Positions 43,562-53,101 of a stretch of DNA of 64,000 nucleotides are shown one piece after another. Each line of letters begins with the position of its first letter. Position 1 is the first letter of the stretch. The stretch is from Streptomyces sp. RKAG293. GTDB taxonomy: Bacteria > Actinomycetota > Actinomycetes > Streptomycetales > Streptomycetaceae. Both the position numbers and the translations under genes were made by a program. The stretch lies in NCBI RefSeq assembly GCF_023701745.1, contig NZ_JAJOZB010000001.1:5555501-5619500 (forward strand). The letters are read 5' to 3'. The notes under the pieces are model-generated. The model had not been told where the DNA came from. It did not search any database and was given only the letters and a program-made list of their open reading frames with translations.

Positions 43562-44953
43562 TCAGGTGGTGCCGAGTGCCGCTCTCAGGGTTTCCAGCGT
43601 GGTTTCGTCGCGTTCGATCGGATCGTAGACCGGGCCCGCCGACGTGCCCCAGCGGGCGGCGATGTCGGTGGGTGTTTCCCCGGTGAGGAGGGCGGCCGCC
43701 TGCGCGGCGGCGCCCAGGGCGACGAGGTCGTCCGCGTCGGGGATCTGGACCGCCCGTCCGGACAGCCGGCGGACGGTCTGCCGCCAGGCGGTGCCGCGGG
43801 CGCCGCCGCCGATCAGGAGGAGGGGTTCGTCGGAGGGCCGGTCGTCGACGGCCAGGACCAGGTCCAGGGCGGCGAGCAGGGTGTACGTGGCGCCGTCGTA
43901 GGCGGCCTGCAGGATCTGGCCGGGGGTGGTGTCGTGGCGCAGGCCGGTGAGGGTGCCCGAGGCGAGGGGGAGGTTGGGGGTGCGCTCGCCGTCGAGGAAG
44001 GGGAGGAGGGTGATCGTTCGGTTGGGTTCCACGGCCTCTCTGGTGAGGCTGAGCAGGCCGGCGATCTTGTCCACGGCTTGCGTGCAGTTCAGGGTGCAGG
44101 CGAGCGGCAGCCAGCCGCCGTGCGCCCCCGCGAAGCCGGCGACCGTTCCCGTGGGGTCGGTGGGGCGGTTGGTGGAGGGGGTGTAGACGGTTCCCGACGT
44201 GCCCAGGCTGAGGGCCGCGCGGCCGGGTGTCAGGCCGAGGCCCAGGGCGGCCGCCGCGTTGTCGCCGGTACCGGAGGCGACCGGGATGCCGGGTGGGAGG
44301 GGGCGGCCGGGGAGTGTCGTGCCGGCGGGTTCTCCTGGGGCCAGTACGCGGGGGAGGAGGGCTTCGTCGAGGCCGACCGTGGTGAGGACGGCGTTGTCGT
44401 AGGTCTCGGTGTCCGAGGCCCACCAGCCGGTCCCTGAGACGTCGCCGCGGTCCGTGACCGCCTGGCCCGTCAGCCGCTCGGTGAGGAAGTCGTGCGGCAG
44501 GCGCACTCCGGCCGTCGCGGCGGCGACGGCCGGTTCGTTCTCGCGCAGCCAGGCCCATTTCGCGACGGTGAAGCTGGCACCGGGTACCGAGCCGAAGCGC
44601 TCGGCCCAGTGCTTCGCCCCGAACTGTGCGACGAGTGCTTCCGCTTGGGGAGCTGATCGCACGTCGTTCCAGAGGAGGGCCGGGCGCAGGGCCTTGCCGG
44701 ATGCGTCGAGGGTGACCAGGCCGTGTTGCTGGCCTCCGATGGAGATTGCTGCGGGGGTGTGCGCCTGTAGCTGCGTCAGGGTTGTTCTGAGCGCTTGCCA
44801 CCAGACTTCCGGGTCTGTTTCGCGCCGTCCGCCCTCGCTGACCGTGTGGGGCGATCTGGCCCGCGCCAGTACCTCGCCGGTGTCCACCCGGACCGCCAGT
44901 GCCTTCGTCGACTGGGTGGAGCTGTCCACCCCGATCACGACCGTCGGTTCCAT
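43562..44953 (-). CDS. xylB: Xylulokinase
   Basis: A 463-residue FGGY-family carbohydrate kinase that phosphorylates D-xylulose. Motifs are VIGVDSSTQSTKA (ATP phosphate 1), SIGGQQHGLV, LWNDVRS, the substrate Asp in GTGDNAAAALG, SLGTSGTVY, and the C-terminal LLIGGGARGTAWRQ. ATG 44953 (MEPTVVIGVD) with AAGGGG upstream is chosen; the frame to 45004 extends into the divergent promoter. Divergent from xylA and downstream-adjacent to the ROK regulator. Confidence 0.95.
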   Translation of the reverse strand: MEPTVVIGVDSSTQSTKALAVRVDTGEVLARARSPHTVSEGGRRETDPEVWWQALRTTLTQLQAHTPAAISIGGQQHGLVTLDASGKALRPALLWNDVRSAPQAEALVAQFGAKHWAERFGSVPGASFTVAKWAWLRENEPAVAAATAGVRLPHDFLTERLTGQAVTDRGDVSGTGWWASDTETYDNAVLTTVGLDEALLPRVLAPGEPAGTTLPGRPLPPGIPVASGTGDNAAAALGLGLTPGRAALSLGTSGTVYTPSTNRPTDPTGTVAGFAGAHGGWLPLACTLNCTQAVDKIAGLLSLTREAVEPNRTITLLPFLDGERTPNLPLASGTLTGLRHDTTPGQILQAAYDGATYTLLAALDLVLAVDDRPSDEPLLLIGGGARGTAWRQTVRRLSGRAVQIPDADDLVALGAAAQAAALLTGETPTDIAARWGTSAGPVYDPIERDETTLETLRAALGTT

Positions 44954-45030
44954 TGAGCGACCCCTTCTCTTCCCATCGCGGCCCTCGCATACTAATTTGT
45001 TCAACGGTCTTACGAATAGGAGCCGGCGCC
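44954..45030. promoter_or_regulatory. Divergent xylB/xylA promoter region
   Basis: 77 bp between the two start codons, with an AT-rich core CATACTAATTTGTTCAACGG (44988-45007) that is unusual for this genome. ROK repressors typically bind AT-rich sites with TTTGTT-like halves, so this is the likely operator. I cannot define a clean palindrome. Confidence 0.5.
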
Positions 45031-46200
45031 ATGAGTCTCACCCCCACCCCCGAGCACAAGTTCACTTTCGGCCTCTGGACGGTCGGCTGGCAGGGCCGCG
45101 ACCCGTTCGGTGACGCCAGCCGTCCCGCCCTCGACCCGGTCGAGTCCGTCACCCGGCTCGCCGAGCTGGGCGCGTACGGCGTGACGTTCCACGACGACGA
45201 CCTCATCCCGTTCGGTGCCACGGAGATCGAGCGCGAAACGCACATCAAGCGGTTCCGGCAGGCCCTCGACGCGACCGGGCTGGTGGTGCCCATGGCCACC
45301 ACCAATCTCTTCACGCACCCGGTCTTCAAGGACGGCGCCTTCACGTCCAACGACCGTGACGTACGGCGGTACGCGCTGCGCAAGACGATCCGCAACATCG
45401 ATCTGGCCGTCGAGCTCGGGGCGCAGGTCTATGTCGCGTGGGGCGGCCGGGAAGGGGCCGAGTCCGGGGCGGCCAAGGACGTGCGGGTCGCGCTGGACCG
45501 GATGAAGGAGGCGTTCGACCTGCTCGGCGAGTACGTGCTGGGGCAGGGGTACGACCTGCGGTTCGCCGTGGAGCCCAAGCCGAACGAGCCGCGCGGCGAC
45601 ATCCTGCTGCCGACCGTGGGGCACGCGCTCGCGTTCATCAACGAGCTGGAGCACCCGGAGATGGTCGGGGTGAACCCCGAGACCGGGCACGAGCAGATGG
45701 CCGGGCTCAACTTCACGCACGGCATCGCGCAGGCGCTGTGGCACGGCAAGCTCTTCCACATCGACCTCAACGGCCAGACCGGCATCAAGTACGACCAGGA
45801 CCTGCGCTTCGGGGCGGGCAACCTGCGGGACGCGTTCTGGCTCGTCGATCTGCTGGAGACCGCCGGTTACGAGGGGCCCCGGCACTTCGACTTCAAGCCG
45901 CCGCGTACCGAGGACTCCGACGGCGTCTGGGCCTCGGCCGCCGGGTGCATGCGCAACTACCTGCTGCTGAAGGAGCGCGCCGCCGCGTTCCGTGCCGATC
46001 CGGTCGTCCAGGAGGCGCTCAGGGCGTCGCGGCTGGACGAGCTGGCCCGGCCGACGCTGGGGGAGGGCGAGACGCTGAGCGATCTGCTGGGAGACCGGGC
46101 GGCGTTCGAGGACTTCGACGTCGAGGCGGCGGCGGTGAAGGGCATGGCGTTCGAGCAGCTCGACCAGCTGGCGATGGACCATCTGCTCGGCGCCCGCTGA
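45031..46200 (+). CDS. xylA: Xylose isomerase
   Basis: A 389-residue class I xylose (glucose) isomerase, the typical Streptomyces length. Landmarks: FTFGLWTVGWQGRDPFG at the N-terminus, catalytic His in GVTFHDDDLIPFG, metal-site VEPKPNEPRGD and NPETGHEQMAGLNF, LFHIDLNGQTGIKYDQD, and HFDFKPPRTED. It converts D-xylose to D-xylulose for XylB. ATG 45031 with AGGAG nine bases upstream. Confidence 0.97.
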   Translation: MSLTPTPEHKFTFGLWTVGWQGRDPFGDASRPALDPVESVTRLAELGAYGVTFHDDDLIPFGATEIERETHIKRFRQALDATGLVVPMATTNLFTHPVFKDGAFTSNDRDVRRYALRKTIRNIDLAVELGAQVYVAWGGREGAESGAAKDVRVALDRMKEAFDLLGEYVLGQGYDLRFAVEPKPNEPRGDILLPTVGHALAFINELEHPEMVGVNPETGHEQMAGLNFTHGIAQALWHGKLFHIDLNGQTGIKYDQDLRFGAGNLRDAFWLVDLLETAGYEGPRHFDFKPPRTEDSDGVWASAAGCMRNYLLLKERAAAFRADPVVQEALRASRLDELARPTLGEGETLSDLLGDRAAFEDFDVEAAAVKGMAFEQLDQLAMDHLLGAR

Positions 46201-46362
46201 CCTTTCTCATCCGGCTCTCAGTCCGGCCTCACCCGTTCATCACCGCTGGTTCCTACCGTGACGGCGCAGCGGGAGTACGAGGGACCTCCGATCCACTCGT
46301 ACTTCCGCCGTCCCCATTCATCCCCCCGCATCCTGGCCGGGGTGGCAACGGCGAGGAATCGC

Positions 46363-47799
46363 ATGTTCTTCACATATCTCAGGCGTGAGCTGCGGCGTCG
46401 CAGAAAAGCCGCGCTGGTCATCGCGCTGGGGCTGGCCCTCGGCATCGGGCTGGTCATCACCGTCAACTCGGCCTCGGCGGGGATGCAGGTGGCGCAGGGG
46501 AAGGTGCTGCAGTCCCTGTACGGCCTCGGGACCGACATGACGGTCACCAAGGCCGCCGCCGCGCAGGGGAGCACCGGGGCCACCGGGCGTCCGAAGTTCA
46601 ACTTCGGTGCCACCACGGACTCCAAGGAGCAGAGCAGCGACCAGGTGATGGTGCAGGGATTTGAGTCGCTGCCCACCACGGTCGTGTCCCAGGTCGCCGG
46701 CCAGAAGGGGGTGGACGACGCGGTCGGCGGGCTGAGCCTGCGGGTGCTGAAGGTGAGCGGGCAGTTCGACCGGGGGCAGTTCAAGCAGGGCCAGACCACC
46801 GGCGGCGGGCGTGGTGGTGGTGGCGGCGCGCAGCCGCCCGGTGAGGTGCAGGGCGGTGGCGCGCAGTTCGACGTCAACAACTACTCGGTCTACGGCGTGG
46901 ACGTCGCCAAGCCGGCGCTCGGGCCGCTGACCTCCTCGAAGATCACCTCGGGTACGTCCTTCACGAGCGCGCAGTCCAACGCCGCCGTGGCCGTCCTCGA
47001 CAGCTCCTACGCCAAGGAGAACAAGCTGGCGGTGGGTGGCACGCTCACCATCAAGGCCGTCAAGTACCAGGTCATCGGCATCGCGACCGCCGACAGCGGC
47101 GACGCCGCCGCCAACGTCTACATCCCGCTGACGCAGGCCCAGACGCTGGCCGGCGCCAAGGACAAGGTCACCACGGTCTATGTGAAGGCCACGGACTCGC
47201 AGCAGATCGACGGCGTCAAGTCCGCCATCCAGAAGAACGTCCCGGGCACGACGGTCACCACCTCCGCCGATCTCGCCTCCACGGTCTCCGGTTCGCTCTC
47301 CACCGCGTCCGACCTGGCGACGAACCTCGGCAAGTGGCTCTCCATCGCCGTGCTGATCGCCGCGTTCCTGGTCGCGGGACTGCTCACCTCCTCCGCCGTC
47401 AGCCGGCGGGTGCGGGAGTTCGGCACGCTCAAGGCGCTGGGCTGGAAGAGCCGCCGGGTCACCGGTCAGGTGATGGGCGAGGCCCTGGTCAACGGCCTCA
47501 TCGGCGGCGCCCTCGGTATCGCGCTCGGCCTCGGCGGCGCGTACCTCATCACCGCCATCAGCCCGACGCTGACCGCGTCGGTCGCCTCCGGTGGCGGTGG
47601 TGGCGGCGGCTTCGGCGGCGGGCCCGGCCGGCAGGCCGCGACGAAGGCGCTGGACATCGCGCTGACCGCTCCCGTCAGCCTCGGCACCATCGGCCTGTCG
47701 GTCGGCCTGGCCGTCGCCGGCGGCCTCATCGCCGGCACCTTCGGCGGCTGGCGCGCCTCCAGGCTCCGCCCGGCGGACGCCCTGCGCCGCGTCGAATAG
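46363..47799 (+). CDS. FtsX/MacB-type ABC transporter permease
   Basis: 478 residues: one N-terminal helix (about 16-36), a large extracytoplasmic MacB-like domain (about 40-320) with a Gly-rich insertion (about 150-165), then three C-terminal helices carrying the FtsX domain (SSAVSRRVREFGTLKALGWKSRRVTGQV). The C-terminal RASRLRPADALRRVE motif is typical of the family. ATG 46363 follows GAGGA. The next gene is its ATPase. Such pairs act as mechanotransmitters or in peptide/antibiotic resistance; the substrate is unknown. Confidence 0.9.
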   Translation: MFFTYLRRELRRRRKAALVIALGLALGIGLVITVNSASAGMQVAQGKVLQSLYGLGTDMTVTKAAAAQGSTGATGRPKFNFGATTDSKEQSSDQVMVQGFESLPTTVVSQVAGQKGVDDAVGGLSLRVLKVSGQFDRGQFKQGQTTGGGRGGGGGAQPPGEVQGGGAQFDVNNYSVYGVDVAKPALGPLTSSKITSGTSFTSAQSNAAVAVLDSSYAKENKLAVGGTLTIKAVKYQVIGIATADSGDAAANVYIPLTQAQTLAGAKDKVTTVYVKATDSQQIDGVKSAIQKNVPGTTVTTSADLASTVSGSLSTASDLATNLGKWLSIAVLIAAFLVAGLLTSSAVSRRVREFGTLKALGWKSRRVTGQVMGEALVNGLIGGALGIALGLGGAYLITAISPTLTASVASGGGGGGGFGGGPGRQAATKALDIALTAPVSLGTIGLSVGLAVAGGLIAGTFGGWRASRLRPADALRRVE

Positions 47800-47830
47800 C
47801 CACCCACCTTCAGTCTCAAGGGAGTTGACC

Positions 47831-48517
47831 ATGTACCAGCTGACCGGCGTCACCAAGCGCTACCGACGCGGCAAGGACACCGTCGAGGCCCTGCGGGGCG
47901 TCGATCTCACCATCGAGGACGGCGACCAGCTCGTCATCCAGGGCCCCACCGGCGGCGGCAAGTCCACCCTGCTGCAGATGCTCGGCGCCCTCGACCGCCC
48001 GACCGAGGGCTCGGTGGAGTTCGACGGCGTCGACCTCGCCCGGCTCGGCGAGGCCAAGCTCACCAGGATGCGCGCCGAGAACATCGGCTTCATCTTCCAG
48101 AGCTTCAACCTCATCCCGACGCTCACCGCCCAGGAGAACGTCGAGACCGCCCTCGTCCCCATGGGTATCAAGACCGCGGAACGCCGCCGCCTCGCCGTCG
48201 AGGCCCTGGCGTCCGTCGGCCTCGAAGAGCGCCTGAGCCACCTGCCCTCCGAGCTCTCCGGCGGTCAGCAGCAGCGCGTCGCCATCGCCCGCGCCCTCGT
48301 CAAGAAGCCCAAGGTCCTCCTCGCCGACGAGCCGACCGGCAACCTCGACGAGGCCACCCGCGACGACATCATGGGCCTCCTCGAAGGCCTCTGGAGAGAA
48401 CGCGGCCTGACCTTCATCCTCGTCACCCACGACTCCGCCATCGCCAAACGCGCCCCCCGCCTGGCCACCATCCGCAAGGGCCAGGTCACGGTGACGGAAC
48501 GGGTCCCGGCGAGATAG
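47831..48517 (+). CDS. ABC transporter ATPase, LolD/MacB type
   Basis: 228 residues with Walker A GPTGGGKSTLL, the MacB-type GFIFQSFNLIPTLTAQENVETAL, signature LSGGQQQRVAIARAL, Walker B VLLADEPTGNLDEAT and VTHDSAIAKRA. The partner is the FtsX-type permease 31 bp upstream. ATG 47831 with GGGAG upstream. A 19-bp terminator hairpin follows immediately. Confidence 0.94.
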   Translation: MYQLTGVTKRYRRGKDTVEALRGVDLTIEDGDQLVIQGPTGGGKSTLLQMLGALDRPTEGSVEFDGVDLARLGEAKLTRMRAENIGFIFQSFNLIPTLTAQENVETALVPMGIKTAERRRLAVEALASVGLEERLSHLPSELSGGQQQRVAIARALVKKPKVLLADEPTGNLDEATRDDIMGLLEGLWRERGLTFILVTHDSAIAKRAPRLATIRKGQVTVTERVPAR

Positions 48518-48529
48518 CCGGATGGCGGG

Positions 48530-48575
48530 CGGGGTGGTGGGGCCGGGCGCAGGAGAGCCCGGCCCCACCACCCCG
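48530..48575 (+). terminator. Strong hairpin terminator after the ABC pair
   Basis: Perfect 19-bp stem (48530-48548 with 48557-48575) and an 8-nt loop, 12 bp after the stop of the ATPase gene. Confidence 0.75.
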
Positions 48576-48588
48576 CTAGGGTCCACCC

Positions 48589-49101
48589 ATGGGTGTCGCG
48601 ATAGCCGCAATGGTCACTGCCGTGGTGGGCGTACTGGGCACGCTCCTCTCACCGTTGGTCGCCCAGCGGTCCGCCGCTCGCCAGCGGGCCGAGGACGCGG
48701 CGGCCGCCGAAAGGCGGCGCGGTTTCGAGGAGCGGCGCGACGCGTACACCGCGATGAACCGCGCGTCCCGGCAGTTCCACACCCTGCTCAAGGACGCCCT
48801 GCACCGGATCCGCGACGGCGTCTACACCCAGGAGGAGCGCACCCTCGTCGAGGAGACCCGCCGCGACTACCGGGACCGTTACGCCGAGGCCCAGATGATC
48901 GTCCCGCAACGCGTACTCGCGGCCTCCCGAGAGCTCAACGCGGTGCTCGCACAGGCCGATGCCGCGGCCAAACGCCTCGACCGCGGCATGGCCGCCCCGG
49001 GCGAGACCGCCGAGTCGGCCCTCGACCACCTGCGCGCGGCAGAACCCAAGCTCACCGAACTCCAGCACCTGATGCGCGCCGATCTGGGCATCGCGGACTG
49101 A
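48589..49101 (+). CDS. Membrane-anchored coiled-coil hypothetical protein
   Basis: 170 residues. An N-terminal hydrophobic helix (about 3-25) is followed by a long charged, Ala/Arg/Glu-rich helical region (about 27-165) likely to form a coiled coil, with conserved-looking RRDAYTAMNRASRQFHTLLKDAL. The layout resembles many Streptomyces one-helix proteins of unknown function. ATG 48589 is 13 bp past the terminator hairpin, so transcription may start inside or just after it. Confidence 0.7.
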   Translation: MGVAIAAMVTAVVGVLGTLLSPLVAQRSAARQRAEDAAAAERRRGFEERRDAYTAMNRASRQFHTLLKDALHRIRDGVYTQEERTLVEETRRDYRDRYAEAQMIVPQRVLAASRELNAVLAQADAAAKRLDRGMAAPGETAESALDHLRAAEPKLTELQHLMRADLGIAD

Positions 49102-49113
49102 CGAGGTCCGGAG

Positions 49114-49809
<696 letters not shown>

Positions 49810-49881
49810 GGGGGGTTACTCCTCCGGGGTCGGCTCGCTATCAGGGAACGCCTGAGCGGGCCGCAGGATTCCGTACGCCGG

Positions 49882-50654
49882 TCACTTCGCCCGCTTGAGC
49901 GCCTTCTTGATCGCCTGGTTCCGGACGACGACGAAGAACTCCGCGGAATCCACCTGGTAACGCCAGGGGAGGGCACCGACATAGCCGTCGACCAGCCGGA
50001 ACTGCTCGGCGGACTCCTGGAAGCGTCCCTGCCGGTAGAGGAAGTACGCGAGCAGGTGCCGGGCGTCGGGCAGCTGGGGGTGGGCGGCCGGGGCGGCGGC
50101 CACATCGGCCAGCAGGGCGTCGACACGGGCGATCATGAACGCCGAACGGTATTCGGCCCGCTTCGCGACGCTCTCGCGGTGCTCGTACCAGCTGATCAGC
50201 GGCAGCGCCGAGAGCAGGCTGCCGGGGGGAGCACCCGCGGCGGCCTCGGCGGCGAACCGGTTCGCCAGCTCCTGCGAGCCGTGCCACTTCGCGCACCAGT
50301 ACTGCAGCGCCGTGCTGTGGGCGAGGAAATGGTGGGGCGCGCGGCCTGCCGCGCGAGGGCGCGCACCTCGGCCCACAGCTCCGGCTGCTGCCGGTCGTCG
50401 ACGGTCAGCCCCGCGGGCCCCTGGTCACCCGTGGCGGCGCGGAACATGAACACTCCGCGAATGATCGGGACGGCCAGCAGGATCACGGGCACCATGAGCA
50501 GCTTGGTGAGGATGACCGCGGGATGCTGCCTGTGGACGGGTTCAGCGACGATGAGAACGGCCAGGCCGGCCAGCAGGGCCAGCAGACCGGCGCTCAGCAC
50601 GTAGAAGCCCGCGAGCAGCACGAGAGCGCGCAGCGCGCGCAAGGTTGCGCCCAT
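49882..50654 (-). pseudogene. Decayed composite gene: M48-peptidase-like N-terminus joined out of frame to an unrelated C-terminus
   Basis: From ATG 50654 the frame reads MGATLRALRALVLLAGFY.., two membrane helices and LTVDDRQQPELWAEVRALA, the usual N-terminal part of an actinobacterial M48-type membrane peptidase. It loses sense near 50340. In another frame, from about 50350 to the stop at 49882, comes STALQYWCAKWHGSQELA..GRFQESAEQFRLVDGY.., typical of a different hypothetical family as I remember it (it may instead be the true C-terminus of a longer protein). The HExxH zinc site is absent. A deletion plus frameshift is the simplest reading. Confidence 0.6.
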
Positions 50655-50764
50655 TGAAGAAGGTCCCCCCACAGGACAAAAGTTCGAACCGAAGCGGGAT
50701 CATACGGCGCGGGGTACCACCCGGACCAGGCGGTTAACGGGTCGGGGCGACTACCCTCGGCGGA

Positions 50765-51928
50765 ATGAGCGACCACGACCAGCAGCACCAGAATTTCGAA
50801 ACCCTCGCGATCCACGCCGGTCAGGCGGCCGACGCGCAGACCGGCGCCGTGGTGACGCCGATCTACCAGGTGTCGACGTACAAGCAGGACGGAGTGGGCG
50901 GGCTGCGCGGCGGCTACGAGTACAGCCGCTCCGCCAACCCGACCAGATCCGCGCTGGAGGAGAACCTCGCGGCGCTGGAAGGCGGCCGGCGCGGGCTGGC
51001 CTTCGCGTCCGGGCTGGCGGCGGAGGACTGCCTGCTGCGCACCATCCTGTCGCCCGGCGACCACGTGGTGATCCCGAACGACGCGTACGGCGGCACGTTC
51101 CGCCTGTTCGCCAAGGTCGTCGAGCGCTGGGGTGTCCAGTGGTCGGTGGCCGACACGTCCGACCCGGCGGCCGTGCGGGCGCAGCTGCGGCCGAACACCA
51201 AGGCGATCTGGGTCGAGACCCCGTCGAACCCGCTGCTCGGCATCACGGACATCGCGGCGCTGGCGGAGATCGCCCGCGGCGCTGGCACCGGCGTGCGGCT
51301 GGTGGTGGACAACACGTTCGCGAGCCCGTACCTGCAGCAGCCGCTCGCGCTCGGCGCGGATGTCGTCCTGCACTCGACGACGAAGTACATGGGCGGGCAC
51401 TCCGACGTCGTCGGCGGCGCGCTGATCACCGGTGACGCGGCGCTCGGCGACGAGCTGGCCTACCACCAGAACGCGATGGGCGCGATCGCCGGGCCGTTCG
51501 ACGCCTGGCTCGTCATGCGCGGCATCAAGACGCTGGCGGTGCGCATGGACCGGCACAGCGCCAACGCCACCCGGATCGCGGAGCTGCTCCAGTCGCACCC
51601 GAAGGTGTCGCGGGTGCTCTACCCGGGGCTGGCCGAGCACCCGGGGCACGAGATCGCGGCGAAGCAGATGAAGGCGTTCGGCGGCATGATCTCGTTCCAG
51701 GTGAAGGGCGGCGAGGAGGCGGCCGTCGCGGTCTGCAACCGCGCGGGCCTGTTCACGCTGGGTGAGTCGCTCGGCGGCGTCGAGTCGCTGATCGAGCACC
51801 CGGGCCGCATGACGCACGCCTCGGTGGTGGGCTCCGCGCTGGAGGTCCCGGCGGACCTCGTACGGCTCTCGGTGGGCATCGAGTCGGTCGACGACCTGCT
51901 GGCGGACCTGACCCAGGCGCTCGGCTGA
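50765..51928 (+). CDS. metB: Cystathionine gamma-synthase/lyase (Cys/Met metabolism PLP enzyme)
   Basis: A 387-residue fold-type I PLP enzyme. YEYSRSANPTRSALEENLAALE, the phosphate-binding FASGLAAED, the cofactor Asp in VVDNTFASPYLQQP, the Schiff-base Lys in LHSTTKYMGGHSDVVGG, and ESLGGVESLIEHP are present. It forms cystathionine from O-acyl-homoserine and cysteine or acts in the reverse direction; sequence alone does not decide. ATG 50765. It lies next to msrA and near threonine dehydratase, as in related Streptomyces. Confidence 0.93.
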   Translation: MSDHDQQHQNFETLAIHAGQAADAQTGAVVTPIYQVSTYKQDGVGGLRGGYEYSRSANPTRSALEENLAALEGGRRGLAFASGLAAEDCLLRTILSPGDHVVIPNDAYGGTFRLFAKVVERWGVQWSVADTSDPAAVRAQLRPNTKAIWVETPSNPLLGITDIAALAEIARGAGTGVRLVVDNTFASPYLQQPLALGADVVLHSTTKYMGGHSDVVGGALITGDAALGDELAYHQNAMGAIAGPFDAWLVMRGIKTLAVRMDRHSANATRIAELLQSHPKVSRVLYPGLAEHPGHEIAAKQMKAFGGMISFQVKGGEEAAVAVCNRAGLFTLGESLGGVESLIEHPGRMTHASVVGSALEVPADLVRLSVGIESVDDLLADLTQALG

Positions 51929-51979
51929 TCCGTCCGATCCGTCCGATCCGCGTGATCCGTCTGATCCGTGTGATCCGTC
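51926..51979. repeat. Short tandem repeat (TGATCCGTC)n after metB
   Basis: Six or so imperfect 8-9-bp units of TGATCCGTC/CGATCCGTC begin at the metB stop codon. Probably a slippage-generated minisatellite. Confidence 0.7.
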
Positions 51980-52009
51980 GCCGTGGGCACCTGGTGGCCG
52001 GCTGAGCCG

Positions 52010-52258
52010 CTACCAGGTGTCCACCGGCGGCGTCGTGTCCAGCGGCTGCGGGTCGGGCCACTCCAGCACCGCGAACACCACACCCGTCACGATCGCCGCG
52101 ACGAGCAGCAGCCACAGCAGCTGGTGCACGACGCGCCGCCGCCGCAGTATGCGGCGGCCGCGCTCGGCGGCCCGTTCCGCCAGGTCGGCGGGGACGTACG
52201 GGTGCGGGGTGTCGAGGACCCGGCGGACCTCCTCCTCCTTGCGGTCCGGGGGCATCAT
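52010..52258 (-). CDS. Small single-pass membrane protein coupled to sigma factor gene
   Basis: 82 residues: a charged N-terminal cytoplasmic part (MMPPDRKEEEVRRVLDTPHP..RRILRRRR, about 1-44), one helix LLWLLLVAAIVTGVVFAVL (about 48-66), and a short acidic Pro/Thr tail. The start at 52258 overlaps the stop of the sigma-factor gene (ATGATGA), so it is translationally coupled. Position and topology suggest an anti-sigma-like or membrane-tether partner, but there is no recognisable ZAS or anti-sigma motif. Confidence 0.7.
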   Translation of the reverse strand: MMPPDRKEEEVRRVLDTPHPYVPADLAERAAERGRRILRRRRVVHQLLWLLLVAAIVTGVVFAVLEWPDPQPLDTTPPVDTW

Positions 52259-52911
52259 GACGCCGCTCCCTGGATCTCGTCGGCCGCGGAGGAGCTCTCG
52301 GCCGTGGTGCCCGACGGACCCCCGGACGGGTCCGACGGACCCCCGGGCGAGGACGCCGATCCCCCCGCCGATCCCCCCGGCGGGTTCTCGCGGGAGTTCT
52401 TCGCCGCGGCCCGTTGCCTGGCCTTCTCCGCCGCCGCACGGGCCTCGGTCACCGACCGGGCGGGAGCCGGCGCGGGGCGGCTGCGCAGGGTGGCGGTGGC
52501 ACGGTTGCAGATGGCCCGTACGCGCTCCACAGGCAGTCCCAGCTGCGCGGCGGCCTGTTCCTCGGCGACGCCCTCGAACAGCCGCAGAACGACCACCAGC
52601 CGCTCCTGGGCGGTGAGCCGGTCCAGCGCTCCACCGTGCGGCCGGCGCCACCACGGCCGGTACGCGAAGCGCCGTACGAGCTCGGTGCGGGCCTGGTCGT
52701 ACGGGTCCTCGGAACGCATACGGAACCAGTTCGCGTACGTGTGCGACAGGACGGTTCCCAGCAGTTTTTCGGCGGCGGCCGGGTCGCCGGTGAGCAGGGT
52801 GGCGGCGTGCAGGAGCCGTCCTGCCGCTCCTGCGGTGAACGCCTGAAACTCGACGTCCCGTTGGTACTCCGCTGCCGCCCGGCGCGTGCCCACGCCGCCA
52901 GTGGACGTCAA
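52255..52911 (-). CDS. ECF-like (SigE-family) RNA polymerase sigma factor
   Basis: 218 residues. A weakly conserved region 2 (FQAFTAGAAGRLLHAATLLTGDPAAAEKLLGTVLSHTYANWFR) precedes a good region 4 (ALDRLTAQERLVVVLRLFEGVAEEQAAAQLGLPVERVRAICNRATATL). The C-terminal 70 residues are Ala/Ser/Gly/Pro-rich and disordered. The region 2 core that normally contacts the -10 element is degenerate (EKL in place of EDL), so promoter melting ability is uncertain. TTG 52911 is listed; GTG 52893 is an alternative and neither has a clear ribosome site. Coupled to the membrane protein at 52258. Confidence 0.78.
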   Translation of the reverse strand: MTSTGGVGTRRAAAEYQRDVEFQAFTAGAAGRLLHAATLLTGDPAAAEKLLGTVLSHTYANWFRMRSEDPYDQARTELVRRFAYRPWWRRPHGGALDRLTAQERLVVVLRLFEGVAEEQAAAQLGLPVERVRAICNRATATLRSRPAPAPARSVTEARAAAEKARQRAAAKNSRENPPGGSAGGSASSPGGPSDPSGGPSGTTAESSSAADEIQGAAS

Positions 52912-52968
52912 GCAGGCGGTTCAGGTCAAGGGTTCTGCGGGTGCGGGGTGCGCGCGGCGACCGGGCAG

Positions 52969-53067
52969 GACCGGATCAAGCGCCTAGCGGGACGGGATCA
53001 AGCGCCTGACGGGACGGGATCAGGCGCCGGGCGGGCCGGATCATGCGCCGGGCGGGACGGGCAAGCT
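52969..53067. repeat. 22-bp tandem repeat between sigma factor and MarR genes
   Basis: About four or five imperfect units of CGGGACGGGATCAAGCGCCTGA, the last ones diverged. No coding potential in a consistent frame. Confidence 0.65.
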
Positions 53068-53101
53068 GCCGGGCGGGGAGCTGCCGGCGGCCGTGCGGGA
53101 C

